From the NCBI RefSeq assembly GCF_022378355.1, contig NZ_JAKMAJ010000001.1:461531-525530 (forward strand): a stretch of DNA of 64,000 bases, written 5' to 3'. Both the position numbers and the translations under genes were made by a program. This document shows, one piece after another, positions 19,552-30,110 of the stretch (its first letter is position 1; the number at the start of each line of letters is the position of its first letter). Under the pieces are notes generated by a model. The model saw only the letters and a program-made list of their open reading frames with translations. It ran no database searches and was not told where the DNA came from. The DNA is from Brenneria bubanii. GTDB taxonomy: Bacteria; Pseudomonadota; Gammaproteobacteria; Enterobacterales; Enterobacteriaceae.

Positions 19552-22487
19552 TTTTCCCCACCCGTGCTGCTTGAATGCCCGGCATCGGTGGGCGAACCAT
19601 TCATTGATGACGCCTTCAGCAACGGCAGCGTTTTTTGCAGCGAAGAGGCATCAGGATAAGTATGCCACCCCTGCGGCGCGGCATAGTCCGCCTGGCCATG
19701 GCGGCTGCCAGAGATTTGCGAGAGTACCGCCAACCCTTCGGGTTTCAGCGCCTGATGGAAGAAATCGGCCAGTTGCGTCACCGTTAACAGTTTAGTTTCG
19801 GCAATAATTTTGTCTCGGGTATCAAAGGCGAAGTTCTCCCGATTCAGGTCGTTGCGCAGACGGCTCATTTCCTCATTCAGCGTTTGCGGTCGCTGACTTA
19901 ACTCATTAATCATACCTTGTTTATACTGAGCGAAATCTTCCGCGCTCATGGCACGCAGCCGTTTCTCGGCTTTCTGATAGAAATCCTGATAACGCTGGTA
20001 CAAATACGCCGGCTGCTTGCTGTTGCTCTGCAGCAGGAAACCTATCCCCCATTGCCGCCCGACAGATATCGGGAAAGCAAACACCGCATAGCCGAGTTGC
20101 TCCTCCGTTCTCAGTTGGCTATAGAACCAGGGCTGAATAATCTGCCCCAGCATCGAGCTATAGGCCATGCTTCGCGTTTCGCTATACCCGGTCGGGACAT
20201 AGACCGCGGCCAGCGCGGAGTCGGTGCTGCTGCCCGCCTTTTGCAGATTGGCCCGCTGCGGTTTACTGACCTTGACGTCGTCGCTGCGCCGCAGGTCGTT
20301 CCCCGCGTTCTTCAAATGCGCTTTCAAGGTTTGCGCCAGCTCAGTCACCTTCTCCGGCGGTAAATTCCCCACCACCAGCATTTCCGGCGCGGCTTTTTGC
20401 ACTAATGCATTGCGATAATCAATAACGTCTTGCAGACGGATATCTTTTATCAGGCTGCGGCGTTCGGAACGTTCGGTGTAGGGTACCTGCGACAGAACCT
20501 GTATCGGCTGAATGGCCTGTTCAAACGCTTTCGCCTTTTCTACCGCATCCAGCTGTTCCAGATACCAGGATTTCGCCTGCTGGAGCTGATCTTCCGTTGG
20601 AGAAAAGGAGGCATAGCCATCCACCAGCGCCAGCAGCAGCTGAGGCAGCCGCTGGGTGTAGCCATTGGCGTTAATGACCAAACCATCATTGCTACCGGTT
20701 GAGAAGCTGATCCCGCCGATTGACGCCTGATAGTTCAGTTCATCCAGCGCGAGGCCGGCCAAATAGTCATTCAGCGCGAACAGCACCTGCTGGCGAGCGG
20801 TGCTTCTGGCTTCGCTATTGCGCAAAAGCAAGGTGATTTCCGCTTTAGGCTCATCGGCAAAATAGCGGCTGGGCATATACAGCACGCGCAATCCCGGCTG
20901 TTGCAGCAACATTTTTGGCGACGTGATGCCGGTATCCGCTTTGATCAAAGAAAAATCATCGGGGATATAAGGATTGATCGCGGGTAAGGTAAGTGAAATT
21001 TGCTGACCTAAACGCCGCCACTCGGCAAACGTTGCGTCAGAGATAGTGTCGACCTCATAAGGCGCATCGACAAAATAAGCGACTTTATTGTGTGGCTCGT
21101 TCGGGCTGATTAACCAGATACGGGCATTTTGCGGTGTCATGTCATCCAGCCGCTCGGCTATCGCTTTGGGATCGTACCGATCGGCCAGATACATGGCGTC
21201 CAGCGTGTGCTCTACCGGCACCCGCAACATGGTATCCACCAGCCATTCAATATAATCCATATCACGGCTAATCGAGGGGTAACGGAAATCCAGATCCAAC
21301 ACGCGCGCGATTTCATCAAAATAGCGCGATTGGATCCCTTCACGCCGTATCTGCTGCAGATAATTGAATATCGCCGCGATCACCTGGTCGCGCTGCGCCA
21401 GCCCTTTGTCCGTCAAGGAAACGGAGATAGAGAACACGCCGCCATTGCGATCGATAACCGGATCCGATCCCGCGCCGATGGATTCAACCAGCCCTTCCTT
21501 TTGTAACCAGTCGGATAACGTGTTCTGACTGCGGTTGCCGATCAGATAACTGATATAGGTATCCGTTTTACTGCGAAATGCCTCACTGTTGTTCTCCACG
21601 CGGAACTCGATGCGCAGCTGTTTGCGCGGCTGAGCGGGAACATAGTGGATCAGGATGCCGCGCTGTTGCTTCGTGGTTACCGGTTCAGCGATCGGCGCTA
21701 CGCTGGCATCATGATTGTCGATGCGGCCAAAGGTGTCCGCCGCCAATTTTGCCAGCGCCGGCAGCGGCTGATTGCTGTAAATCACGCCCTTCATCAGATT
21801 GGCGGAGTAATAGCGTTGATAAAACTTCACCAGCTCATCGTGCAGCTTGCTGCCGGGCTTATCACTCAGCGTATCAAGATTCCCGCCGGAAAAACGCGAG
21901 CTGGGATGCGCGGGGTTCAGCGTTTCCGCTCCGACCTGCCCCATGCGATGACCGTCGTTCGCGCGCGCCATCGTCAGTTCCGCATTAACGGCATGACGTT
22001 CACGATCGGCATTGGCCGGGTCGAGCAAGGGTTCGGCAATGGCATCGGCCAGACGATCTATCGCCGGCTGCAGCGCATCGTTTTCAACTTCCAGATAAAA
22101 TGCCGTGCGGTAAGAGGCGGTACTGGCATTGTGGCTGCCGCCGTGTTTTTTCAGAAATTCGGCCAGCGCTTCCGGCTGCGGGTAGCGTTTGGATCCCATC
22201 AACACCATATGTTCAAGATAATGGGCCAGCCCCAACTGACTGTTCGGATCCTCCAGCGAGCCGACCGGCAAGGCCAGCGACGCCAAAGACTTGGTTGCCA
22301 GCGGATCGGAAACCAGCAATACGGTCATGCCGTTATCCAGTTTTATCGCCTGATACTGACGAGGATCTTTCTCGCTTTTACGGATAGTTTGAGCCAGGGG
22401 CTGCCAACCGGTCTCAGCCCAGCTTAACGGAAGCCAGAAAGTAAATAAAAAAAACAATCCGGTAATCCAGACAAACTGCTTACGCAT
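19548..22487 (-). CDS. ptrA: Protease III (pitrilysin)
   Basis: 979 residues from the ATG at 22485-22487, which has a GGAG ribosome site 7 bases upstream; ATGs at 22499 and 22517 are alternatives. A cleavable signal peptide (FVWITGLFFLFTFWLPLSWA) sends it to the periplasm. It is an M16 metalloprotease with the inverted zinc motif HYLEH and the distal Glu in AVNAELTMAR. Three further M16 half-domains complete the clamshell. It degrades small peptides such as insulin fragments. It lies inside the rec gene cluster, as in E. coli, without a known link to recombination. Confidence 0.96.
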   Translation of the reverse strand: MRKQFVWITGLFFLFTFWLPLSWAETGWQPLAQTIRKSEKDPRQYQAIKLDNGMTVLLVSDPLATKSLASLALPVGSLEDPNSQLGLAHYLEHMVLMGSKRYPQPEALAEFLKKHGGSHNASTASYRTAFYLEVENDALQPAIDRLADAIAEPLLDPANADRERHAVNAELTMARANDGHRMGQVGAETLNPAHPSSRFSGGNLDTLSDKPGSKLHDELVKFYQRYYSANLMKGVIYSNQPLPALAKLAADTFGRIDNHDASVAPIAEPVTTKQQRGILIHYVPAQPRKQLRIEFRVENNSEAFRSKTDTYISYLIGNRSQNTLSDWLQKEGLVESIGAGSDPVIDRNGGVFSISVSLTDKGLAQRDQVIAAIFNYLQQIRREGIQSRYFDEIARVLDLDFRYPSISRDMDYIEWLVDTMLRVPVEHTLDAMYLADRYDPKAIAERLDDMTPQNARIWLISPNEPHNKVAYFVDAPYEVDTISDATFAEWRRLGQQISLTLPAINPYIPDDFSLIKADTGITSPKMLLQQPGLRVLYMPSRYFADEPKAEITLLLRNSEARSTARQQVLFALNDYLAGLALDELNYQASIGGISFSTGSNDGLVINANGYTQRLPQLLLALVDGYASFSPTEDQLQQAKSWYLEQLDAVEKAKAFEQAIQPIQVLSQVPYTERSERRSLIKDIRLQDVIDYRNALVQKAAPEMLVVGNLPPEKVTELAQTLKAHLKNAGNDLRRSDDVKVSKPQRANLQKAGSSTDSALAAVYVPTGYSETRSMAYSSMLGQIIQPWFYSQLRTEEQLGYAVFAFPISVGRQWGIGFLLQSNSKQPAYLYQRYQDFYQKAEKRLRAMSAEDFAQYKQGMINELSQRPQTLNEEMSRLRNDLNRENFAFDTRDKIIAETKLLTVTQLADFFHQALKPEGLAVLSQISGSRHGQADYAAPQGWHTYPDASSLQKTLPLLKASSMNGSPTDAGHSSSTGGEK

Positions 22488-22652
22488 GTATTTCTCCATA
22501 GCCTTCACGTCAATCACGCAATATCACCTTTATCTTTCAAGTCGCTGATGTGCTGGCCCTCACTTTTGAAAAAGACCGGGACGCTTCTCAACAACGCAGC
22601 GCCTCGGCCCGGAGGAGACAGGATAACCCGCCATAAGTCCATCGGGTATAAA

Positions 22653-25600
22653 TCAAACCAGATTAGAACGGATTGGCGGCAGTAACCAGATTTGCGCCGC
22701 TTCGATAATTTCGTCCATCCGATCGGCATCCAATTCGCGGATGATTCGCTGTAGATAGTAATCTTCTCCCTCGCCCATCATCCCCATGTTGCCCTGCCAG
22801 GCCTGCAGAAGCTTGGCGCGCGCCTTGCTTTGCACGTCGTCATCCCATTGAATACTGTCGCTTTCGCGGTCATAGCATTGGGATAACCAGGCGCTACCCG
22901 ACTTATTCAACAGCAGCAGCGGTTTATTCATTCCTTGCTGGTAGCCTGACAACATCAGTCGCAGATATTCCTGAGCCTGTTCAACGGCCATTGGGGCAAA
23001 GCGCCAGGCGCTGTCATCGCGGCCAAACATTCGGCTTTCCCCTCGGCCGCCGGCCAGACAGTAGGCCAGATGCTCCAGCCAGAGCGTGATGCCGTCCGTC
23101 ATGCCGAGTTTCCCCGGACGCCAGCGCAATAGGCCGTCGGGCTGAACCTGAGCCAACCAGCCGCTGATGCGAACGTCGTCAAGGCGGATATCCACCTCCA
23201 GACTGTCCGCCTTGTCCGGCGACAGCTCTTCGCGTATGCGCTCGGCCAGCGCCGACATCTCCTGCTGCTGAGTCTGCCAGTATAGTTCACCGAATGCGCC
23301 GTACGGCAACCCGCCAGCGGCGCGAATTCGCCGATACAATCGTTCAGACTCGCCCTGCTCTATCAGGGTGTTGAGCAGCTCGGTATTCAGCTGATAGCGG
23401 CTCAAGTTATCGACGATAAAGGGCTCTTCATCAAGCAGTTCATCATTTTGCAGCATAAAGCTAACGCCGAGCCGAAGCTGGAAAAACGCCCTGACTGGAT
23501 GGCGATAGAACCGTTTCAGATCGTCCAGATTGATGTCGGTATAACGCTCCAGAGGCAGTTCCCGATCGAAATCAGGTTGCGCTTGCCCCTGCCGATTCGC
23601 CGCCGCCAGCCACTCAGCCGCAAAGCTTTGCGGCTGAGGCGGAAGAAAGTTGCGCTCGTCAAACGGCATCCGGGTATGCTCATGACGCAAATGCCGGGCG
23701 ACGCGTTCGGCGCTGGTATCAATGTCACAGTCGCGATCCTGCGGCAGATAATGGCTTTGCGCGATGTACTCAACCAGTTCACTGACCAATACGGAAGGAT
23801 AACGGCGGGTATTGTCCTGTATCGAACGCCCGATATAGCTGATATAGAGCTTGTGCTGCGCCGACAGCAAGGCTTCCAGAAACAGGTAGCGATCGTCGTC
23901 TCGTCGACTGCGATCGCCGCGCTGAATTTTCCGCGCCATCAAATCGAATCCCAACGGCGGTAACGTGCGAGGGTATACGCCGTCGTTCATTCCCAGCAGG
24001 CACACGACTTTGAATGGAATGGAACGCATCGGCATCAGAGTACAAAAGTTGATGGATCCGGCCAGAAAACGCTGACTCAACCGTTCCTGATCGAGCCGAT
24101 GGGAAAGTTCATCCCGCAACAAAGATACCGGCACCCGTTGCGGATAACGGGCGGCGCTGCCGGTGCTGATTATCTGTTGCCACTGCTTTTCGATCAGCGC
24201 CAGAGCGGCCTCGGTATCGCCGTCCGCCGCAAAAAATGTATCGATCAATTGGCGGCATAACGGCAGCCAGTCGTTTAGCGTGCGGGATTGCTGCAAACGA
24301 TGGCGCCATTGATTAAGCTGCATCAGCAATTCCGCCAGTTGACCGGCAAGCTCAGCGACCAAACCGCTGGATTCGTCGTAAGGCAGCACCCCCTGCCAGT
24401 CACCGGCGTTGCTGTCCATGGCATAGCCCAGCAGCATTCTCGTCAGCCCAAAACGCCAGGTATGCTGGCCGGTGGCCGGCAACATCAACTCACGCACGTT
24501 GTCATCATCCAGCCCCCAGCGGATGCCGGATTCCACGACCCACAGGCGTAAACGCCGCAGCCCTTCCTCCTTGATGCCGAAACGCGCCGCCAGTGCCGGC
24601 ACCTCCAGCAACGCCAGCACTTCTTCAGCGGTAAACCGGCTATTGGGTAAATCAAACAGGCTGATAACGGCCTGCAATGCCGGGTGCGCATGCCGCGCCC
24701 GCTGATCGGAAATGGCGAAAGGCAGATAGCTGTCTCCCGCGGCATTGCCGAAAACCGCTTGAATAAAAGGGGTATAGCTGTCGATATCCGCCATCATGAC
24801 GATGATATCTCGCGGCGTGAGCTCCGGATTGTCGGTCATCATGGCCAGCAGTTGATCGTGCAGCACTTCAACTTCGCGCTGCGGGCTGTGGCAGGCATGT
24901 AAATCAATGGATCGGTCGTCTGGCGCCAGGCGCCGCTTCTGGCCGCTATTTTCCAAAGAGGCTTTACTGAACGCCACAATGCTGCGATCTTCCAATTCCA
25001 GGATATCGCGCTGGATCGTTTGCAACAGATTGACGTTATCCAGTTCAACAAACGCATCCACTTCCTGCACATCATCAAGTTCAGCAAGCAGATACAGGTG
25101 ATCGCGGCCTAACTTGCCCCAGGATGCCAACAGCGGGTTATTCACCCACTGCCGTCCTTCAGGGTCAAACAGCGAATCAGCCTGCTGCGGATCCTGAAAC
25201 AGCGGCCGCACATCCTTCGATTGCGGGTTATCCCAGCGATGCAGTCGACGGTTACGGGTTTTCAGCCGGGATAAAAATTTATAATCCTGAATGTCGCTCC
25301 AGTAATCCCGGCAGGGGTTGGTAAACAGCAAATGAACATCGATATGCCGCGCCAGCGCTCGCAAAGCCTGCAAATAGACCGGCGGTAAGGCGGAAATACC
25401 GCAGATAAATACGCGCGGCGGCAATCCCGGCGGACAGGTTGTCGCCTGCTCCAGCTTTTTGATAAAACGCTGGTACAAATTAGCATGATGCCACTCAGGC
25501 TGCTCCAGCGCCCGGGTATAGTTCAGCAGCGCGCGCCAGGAGGCCGACTGCCACAGTTGGTTGCTCCCTAACTCGTCAACCAGTTGTCCCTGCTGCCAGC

Positions 25601-26042
25601 GTTCAATCCATTTGGGACGATAAATAAGATATTGGTCGAAAAGATCGGCGATACGGCCGGCAAGCTGATGCAATTTACGCTGATCGCCGTCATCCTCAAG
25701 ATAGTGCCGCAATGGGGCAAAATCAGGCTGCGTCAGTTGCTCAGGCAGCAGCTGCATCAATTTCCAGGTCATGGAATCTTTGCTGAATGCGCTTTCCTTC
25801 GGGATCCCCGGCAGAATATGGCGGCACATGTCCCAGAGAAAAACGCCAGGCAGCGGAAAATGGATATTGGCGGCGATGCCGAAATTTTCAGCCAGCTCAA
25901 TTTGCAGCCACTGCGCCATGCCTGGACTTTGCACCAGCACAACTTCCTGCTGAAAAGGATCCTCAAGCGGCTGAAGTTTAATCAGCTCAACCATCAGCTG
26001 TTTTAAGATATCAAGCTGATTTGAATGATAAACCCTGAACAT
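22653..26042 (-). CDS. recC: RecBCD gamma subunit, Chi-recognising RecC
   Basis: 1129 residues starting MFRVYHSNQLDILKQLMVELI. It is the inactivated helicase/nuclease-like scaffold of RecBCD. The N-terminal helicase-like domains contain VQSPGMAQWLQIELAENFGIAANIHF without a working Walker A, and the degenerate nuclease-like C-terminus reads the Chi sequence. Length and motifs match E. coli (1122 residues). A 165-base gap without a gene separates it from ptrA, so ptrA-recB-recD may have its own promoter. Confidence 0.96.
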   Translation of the reverse strand: MFRVYHSNQLDILKQLMVELIKLQPLEDPFQQEVVLVQSPGMAQWLQIELAENFGIAANIHFPLPGVFLWDMCRHILPGIPKESAFSKDSMTWKLMQLLPEQLTQPDFAPLRHYLEDDGDQRKLHQLAGRIADLFDQYLIYRPKWIERWQQGQLVDELGSNQLWQSASWRALLNYTRALEQPEWHHANLYQRFIKKLEQATTCPPGLPPRVFICGISALPPVYLQALRALARHIDVHLLFTNPCRDYWSDIQDYKFLSRLKTRNRRLHRWDNPQSKDVRPLFQDPQQADSLFDPEGRQWVNNPLLASWGKLGRDHLYLLAELDDVQEVDAFVELDNVNLLQTIQRDILELEDRSIVAFSKASLENSGQKRRLAPDDRSIDLHACHSPQREVEVLHDQLLAMMTDNPELTPRDIIVMMADIDSYTPFIQAVFGNAAGDSYLPFAISDQRARHAHPALQAVISLFDLPNSRFTAEEVLALLEVPALAARFGIKEEGLRRLRLWVVESGIRWGLDDDNVRELMLPATGQHTWRFGLTRMLLGYAMDSNAGDWQGVLPYDESSGLVAELAGQLAELLMQLNQWRHRLQQSRTLNDWLPLCRQLIDTFFAADGDTEAALALIEKQWQQIISTGSAARYPQRVPVSLLRDELSHRLDQERLSQRFLAGSINFCTLMPMRSIPFKVVCLLGMNDGVYPRTLPPLGFDLMARKIQRGDRSRRDDDRYLFLEALLSAQHKLYISYIGRSIQDNTRRYPSVLVSELVEYIAQSHYLPQDRDCDIDTSAERVARHLRHEHTRMPFDERNFLPPQPQSFAAEWLAAANRQGQAQPDFDRELPLERYTDINLDDLKRFYRHPVRAFFQLRLGVSFMLQNDELLDEEPFIVDNLSRYQLNTELLNTLIEQGESERLYRRIRAAGGLPYGAFGELYWQTQQQEMSALAERIREELSPDKADSLEVDIRLDDVRISGWLAQVQPDGLLRWRPGKLGMTDGITLWLEHLAYCLAGGRGESRMFGRDDSAWRFAPMAVEQAQEYLRLMLSGYQQGMNKPLLLLNKSGSAWLSQCYDRESDSIQWDDDVQSKARAKLLQAWQGNMGMMGEGEDYYLQRIIRELDADRMDEIIEAAQIWLLPPIRSNLV

Positions 26043-26139
26043 TCTGGCTCCTGTCTTGCTGATTATTTATCCCTTTATCCTTCAGGCCGCGACACGATGA
26101 CGCAGCCGTCTGAGATCGATAGGGTTGATTGCCCATAGG

Positions 26140-26532
26140 TTACGGATGATGCGACATTGTCGAAGCCGACCGGCAAACCCAGCGGGTGAGTTTCGCCTGG
26201 TACTGTCGCGGCGTGGTCGCCGTCGCCGTTATCCTGAGACAGTCGGCGCCATGCGTTTGTTCCAGCAGATGAAACCGCCATCCGGCTTCCGGCGTCGCAA
26301 CGGTTGCCCCGTCATTCATCCCTGTCTCATAGGCGTCCAACTGCTGGGAAGCCAGTCGCCATGCCTGACGCTGCTGCCATTGATGCCGGAAGGCCTGTTG
26401 CAGAACCTCATGGTATTGCAGCAACCCCAATAGCGACACCGAAAAAAATAGCGCCGCCGCCAGCGTTTCCGGCAAGCTGAAACCGCATTGCGGCAGCGCG
26501 GCGCCTTTACCTGGCTTATTCCATATCGGCAC
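26140..26532 (-). CDS. ppdC: Prepilin-like protein PpdC
   Basis: About 130 residues if translation begins at the GTG at 26532, which overlaps the ygdB end by 17 bases; no ATG is well placed. A type IV prepilin signature is present: the basic leader before CG^FSLPETLAAALFFSVSLLGLL, with processing expected after Gly and Glu5 in the mature protein. The rest is short and poorly conserved. It is the last gene of a four-gene minor-pseudopilin operon. The similarity to E. coli PpdC is strongest at the leader; the start codon is uncertain. Confidence 0.75.
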   Translation of the reverse strand: MPIWNKPGKGAALPQCGFSLPETLAAALFFSVSLLGLLQYHEVLQQAFRHQWQQRQAWRLASQQLDAYETGMNDGATVATPEAGWRFHLLEQTHGADCLRITATATTPRQYQAKLTRWVCRSASTMSHHP

Positions 26533-26971
26533 AGCGCGCCCAATCCTTATCCGGACAAAAGTCCAGCCACCCATGCGATACCGACTGAAGCGTAACATGC
26601 CCGGATACCGACGTTAAGGAGACGGCGCGCTGGTACAGCATCAGCGGACGCGCCGATGCCGGCAATATCCCCTCGCCACGCAGCAGCCATTGCCCCTCAT
26701 CGGAAGCCGTTCTCACACAGCTTTTCAGATTTTCCGCGGCGAGCGTCTGACATTGCCAGCCGACGTCTTCATCGCGCCAGCGCAAACTCAGCGCCCAACT
26801 CAAGGATGACGACGCCTGATTAAAGGCTTGCAGATAATGACGTTCATCATTTGCCATTCGTATCGCCGCATCGAGCTGGCGTTGCAGACCCGACATTAAC
26901 AGTAGTCCAGTGATTGATATCAGCATCACCATCGCCAGCGTACTGCTGCCGGACTGATTGCATGTCCTCAT
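26516..26971 (-). CDS. ygdB: DUF2509 pseudopilin-operon protein YgdB
   Basis: 151 residues. A short N-terminus is followed by a hydrophobic segment (TLAMVMLISITGLLLMSGL) without a full prepilin cleavage motif. The C-terminal GWLDFCPDKDWARC matches the conserved end of E. coli YgdB. Its start overlaps ppdB by 4 bases (ATGA) and its end overlaps ppdC. PilX/YgdB-like proteins are thought to help prime assembly of pseudopili. Confidence 0.85.
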   Translation of the reverse strand: MRTCNQSGSSTLAMVMLISITGLLLMSGLQRQLDAAIRMANDERHYLQAFNQASSSLSWALSLRWRDEDVGWQCQTLAAENLKSCVRTASDEGQWLLRGEGILPASARPLMLYQRAVSLTSVSGHVTLQSVSHGWLDFCPDKDWARCADME

Positions 26972-27549
26972 TGATTGCGTCCCATAACCAGACGAGAAAT
27001 CCTTTGCTGAATGAGTGGTCGTTTAGTCCAATAGCCGGCTAACTGCAGCTGATATAACGCGGCGTTCGAACGCGGGCTGAGGCGCTGTATGCGAAATAGC
27101 GTGATCGTCACTTCCTGAGAATCAAAAAGCTTTTCCCAGCGATCGCCACGACAGTTATGCGCCCCGCTCTGAATCTCCAGCGCTGCGGCCCGCAGGCGAT
27201 AGCCAAAAGATTCATCATTCTGCATTTCCCCGCCATCCCAACGGCCATTATGGTTCAAATCATACGACACGTTGAGGCAACTTTGCGGCATTTCCCCCGG
27301 ATATTCGCCAATGCTGATGGCCTGCCCCTGACACTCGCCGGCGCAGAACCCCGCGCGACGCACATCCTTTTCGATGCCGGAGGCAATCTGACTGAGCAGT
27401 TGTTCCAGCCTGAAATATTGAGCGCTATTCTGACTTTGCGCGCGCAACAGCGGATAGAGCTGTGCCGCAGACAACAGGATCAGACTGCCCAGACTGAGGG
27501 CCAGCAGCATCTCCGGCAGGGTAAAGCCCTGTTGCTTAACGTTTAACAC
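26968..27549 (-). CDS. ppdB: Prepilin-like protein PpdB
   Basis: 193 residues. The type IV prepilin leader is MLNVKQQG^FTLPEMLLALSLGSLILLSAA, with the cleavage Gly at residue 8 and Glu at position 5 of the mature protein. Paired Cys residues follow (AGFCAGECQG, and later QSCLNV and HNCRGD). It is PilW-like and probably part of a minor pseudopilus tip with PpdA, YgdB and PpdC. It overlaps ppdA by 7 bases. Confidence 0.9.
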   Translation of the reverse strand: MLNVKQQGFTLPEMLLALSLGSLILLSAAQLYPLLRAQSQNSAQYFRLEQLLSQIASGIEKDVRRAGFCAGECQGQAISIGEYPGEMPQSCLNVSYDLNHNGRWDGGEMQNDESFGYRLRAAALEIQSGAHNCRGDRWEKLFDSQEVTITLFRIQRLSPRSNAALYQLQLAGYWTKRPLIQQRISRLVMGRNQ

Positions 27550-28064
27550 AGGGGAATCGCCAGCACCTGCCGCATTTCACTACACAGGCGCATGCGGCCG
27601 CGTACCGAGATAACCAAACGCACTCTCCCCGCCGGATTCGACAACGTAATATGCCCAGCCTGAGCCGCATTACGCACGCCATAAAACGTCAACACGTCGC
27701 CAGTGGATTCGACCAGGGAAAGTGCTTTCGACATCCGCGTAAACTGCAGTCCGTCGTCGTCGCAACAGCCGTTGCGCGCAAAACACCCCAGCGCCCCACG
27801 CTCATCGCCTGCGGCGCTGTCCATGCACCAATACTCCCCCTGCCGCATCAGCCGGACAGTACGGGTTTCATTGTGCCAATACGCCCTGGCCTGAACCCGG
27901 CTTAAAAAATAGAGCAGTTGCTGCGCGCCTTGCTCCAAACGCAGCGCCTGTTGATAACCACGCCAGGCGCCCAGACTGCCGCCCGCCAGTAGCGCAACAA
28001 TGGTCATCACCACTAATAATTCCAGCAAGGTAAACCCCCGCGATTGTTCATTGATGGTTTTCAT
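27543..28064 (-). CDS. ppdA: Prepilin-like protein PpdA
   Basis: 173 residues. The leader MKTINEQSRG^FTLLELLVVMTIVALLAGGSL is a GspH/FimT-type prepilin motif. Cys pairs occur at WCMDSAAG, LGCFARNGCC and near the C-terminus. It is the first gene of the ppdA-ppdB-ygdB-ppdC operon downstream of thyA; all junctions overlap. A prepilin peptidase would have to come from elsewhere in the genome, since none is in this window. Confidence 0.9.
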   Translation of the reverse strand: MKTINEQSRGFTLLELLVVMTIVALLAGGSLGAWRGYQQALRLEQGAQQLLYFLSRVQARAYWHNETRTVRLMRQGEYWCMDSAAGDERGALGCFARNGCCDDDGLQFTRMSKALSLVESTGDVLTFYGVRNAAQAGHITLSNPAGRVRLVISVRGRMRLCSEMRQVLAIPLC

Positions 28065-28201
28065 GCCGCGAGTGTAGTTTTTTTAGCCAGAAAAAACAGA
28101 GGACTAGCTATTTAATCCGTAGCAATACGCAATCTTTGACGGCAACGATGCAACAACACGCAAAAGATGCGGGAAAGCAGGAAAAACAAGGTAGGACAGC
28201 G

Positions 28202-28227
28202 AAAAAAAGGCCGCATAAGCGGCCTTT
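28202..28227 (-). terminator. Rho-independent terminator of thyA
   Basis: Stem AAAGGCCGC (28206-28214) / GCGGCCTTT (28219-28227) with loop ATAA. Read on the minus strand it ends in a T-run (A residues 28202-28208 on the plus strand). It sits 20 bases beyond the thyA stop codon. Confidence 0.9.
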
Positions 28228-28246
28228 CCCTTTCAGCTTAACGACA

Positions 28247-29041
28247 TCAAATCGCCACCGGCGCTTTGATGGCCGGATGAGGATCGTAGCCTTCGATGTC
28301 GAAATCTTCAAAGCGGTAATCAAACAGCGTATCGGGACGGCGTTTAATCACCAGCTTCGGCAAGGCGCGCGGTTCACGGCTCAGCTGTAAATGGGTTTGT
28401 TCCATATGGTTGTTATAGAGATGCGTATCTCCGCCGGTCCAGACGAAATCACCCACGTCCAGATCGCACTGTTGCGCGACCATGTGCACCAGTAAGGCAT
28501 AGCTGGCGATGTTGAAAGGCAGCCCCAGGAAAACATCGCACGAGCGCTGATACAGCTGACAGGATAATTTACCGTCAGCGACATAAAACTGGAAAAACGC
28601 ATGACAGGGCGCCAGCGCCATTTTATCCAATTCCCCGACGTTCCAGGCTGAAACAATGATGCGGCGCGAATCAGGATCCTGTTTCAACTGAGTAAGCACG
28701 TTTTTCAACTGATCGATTTCGCGTCCGTCGGCCGCGCCCCAGGAACGCCACTGTTTACCGTAAACCGGGCCGAGATCGCCATTTTCATCCGCCCACTCAT
28801 CCCAAATACTCACTTTATTATCATGTAGATAGGCAACATTGGTATCGCCATTGAGAAACCACAGCAGTTCGTGAATAATTGAACGTATATGGCAACGTTT
28901 AGTCGTTACCAGCGGAAAACCTTCCTGTAAATTGAAACGCATCTGATGACCGAAAATCGACACCGTGCCCGTGCCTGTGCGATCGGCTTTCGGCGTTCCT
29001 TCATCGAGCACTTTTTTCATCAGATCCAGATACTGTTTCAT
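28247..29041 (-). CDS. thyA: Thymidylate synthase
   Basis: 264 residues, identical in length to E. coli ThyA. It shows the nucleophile Cys in [12 protein letters not shown] (residue 146), the phosphate-binding Arg in DRTGTG and [10 protein letters not shown], the folate/dUMP residues in [12 protein letters not shown] and the conserved C-terminus IKAPVAI. It methylates dUMP to dTMP using methylene-tetrahydrofolate. lgt lies 36 bases upstream on the same strand and the two are probably cotranscribed. Confidence 0.98.
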   Translation of the reverse strand: MKQYLDLMKKVLDEGTPKADRTGTGTVSIFGHQMRFNLQEGFPLVTTKRCHIRSIIHELLWFLNGDTNVAYLHDNKVSIWDEWADENGDLGPVYGKQWRSWGAADGREIDQLKNVLTQLKQDPDSRRIIVSAWNVGELDKMALAPCHAFFQFYVADGKLSCQLYQRSCDVFLGLPFNIASYALLVHMVAQQCDLDVGDFVWTGGDTHLYNNHMEQTHLQLSREPRALPKLVIKRRPDTLFDYRFEDFDIEGYDPHPAIKAPVAI

Positions 29042-29077
29042 ACTACCTCACCACAAAAATTAAAAAATTACGTCCGA

Positions 29078-29944
29078 CTATTGTCGCGCAGGCTGACGTC
29101 GATAGGCCCAGACCATCATCAGAATACCGGCTATCACCATCGGCAGAGACAGAATCTGCCCCATGCTGAGGATATTGCTGAACAGCCCCAGCTGCGCGTC
29201 CGGCTGACGGAAAAACTCTACGATGATGCGGAAAATGCCATAACCAATCAGGAATAACCCCGAAACGCTTCCCATTGGCCGGGGTTTGCGAATAAAGAGA
29301 TTCAGAATAATGAACAGGACAACCCCTTCAAGCGCCATTTCATAAAGCTGGGATGGGTGGCGCGGCAACAGACCGTACTGGTTGAAAATCGCCTGCCACT
29401 GCGGATTTCCGACCGCCAGCGCCAGATCTTCACCGCGCGATCCGGGGAACAGCATGGCCCACGGCGTATCTGTGGTCACGCGCCCCCAAAGTTCGCCGTT
29501 GATAAAGTTGCCCAGACGCCCGGCGCCCAGGCCGAATGGAATAAGCGGCGCAATAAAATCAGCCACCTGGAAGAAATGACGTTTGGTGCGATGAGCAAAC
29601 CACAGCATGACGCAGATTACGCCCACCAGACCGCCATGGAACGACATTCCGCCATCCCAGACTTTAAATAGATAGAGCGGGTTTTCTAAAAATGACGAGA
29701 GCGCATAGAAGAAGACATAGCCCAGGCGACCGCCGATAAATACCCCGAGGAAGCCCATATACAGCAGATTTTCGACCTCGTCTTTGGTCCAACCGCTGCC
29801 GGGTTTGTTGGCCCGGCGAGTAGCCAGCCACATGGCAAAGACAAACCCGACCAAATACATCAGCCCATACCAGTGCAGCGCCACCGGTCCAATCGAAAAA
29901 ATCACTGGATCAAACTGAGGAAACGCCAGATAGCTCGTCGTCAT
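29078..29944 (-). CDS. lgt: Prolipoprotein diacylglyceryl transferase
   Basis: 288 residues with seven membrane segments. It carries the essential His in [11 protein letters not shown] and the Lgt signature [18 protein letters not shown], including the catalytic Arg and Asn. It transfers diacylglycerol from phosphatidylglycerol to the lipobox Cys of prolipoproteins at the inner membrane. Clients in this window include MltA, MltC, YgdI and YgdR. It is followed by thyA. Confidence 0.97.
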   Translation of the reverse strand: MTTSYLAFPQFDPVIFSIGPVALHWYGLMYLVGFVFAMWLATRRANKPGSGWTKDEVENLLYMGFLGVFIGGRLGYVFFYALSSFLENPLYLFKVWDGGMSFHGGLVGVICVMLWFAHRTKRHFFQVADFIAPLIPFGLGAGRLGNFINGELWGRVTTDTPWAMLFPGSRGEDLALAVGNPQWQAIFNQYGLLPRHPSQLYEMALEGVVLFIILNLFIRKPRPMGSVSGLFLIGYGIFRIIVEFFRQPDAQLGLFSNILSMGQILSLPMVIAGILMMVWAYRRQPARQ

Positions 29945-30110
29945 CGTTCACCACATAATTTATTGTATTGCCCCGATTACGGGACCCTGATAAAGCCGGA
30001 TTATTCATTATCCGTCCGCAAACCGCGGTTGCGCATCATAACATAGCGCACCGGACTCATAGGTTATTCAGATAGGGAAAGTTCTGTAAAACATTTTCAA
30101 TATTGATGAA

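Noticed and set aside
21645-22427. 260-codon open frame on the plus strand
   Set aside because: Shadow of ptrA; no start context and no recognisable domain.
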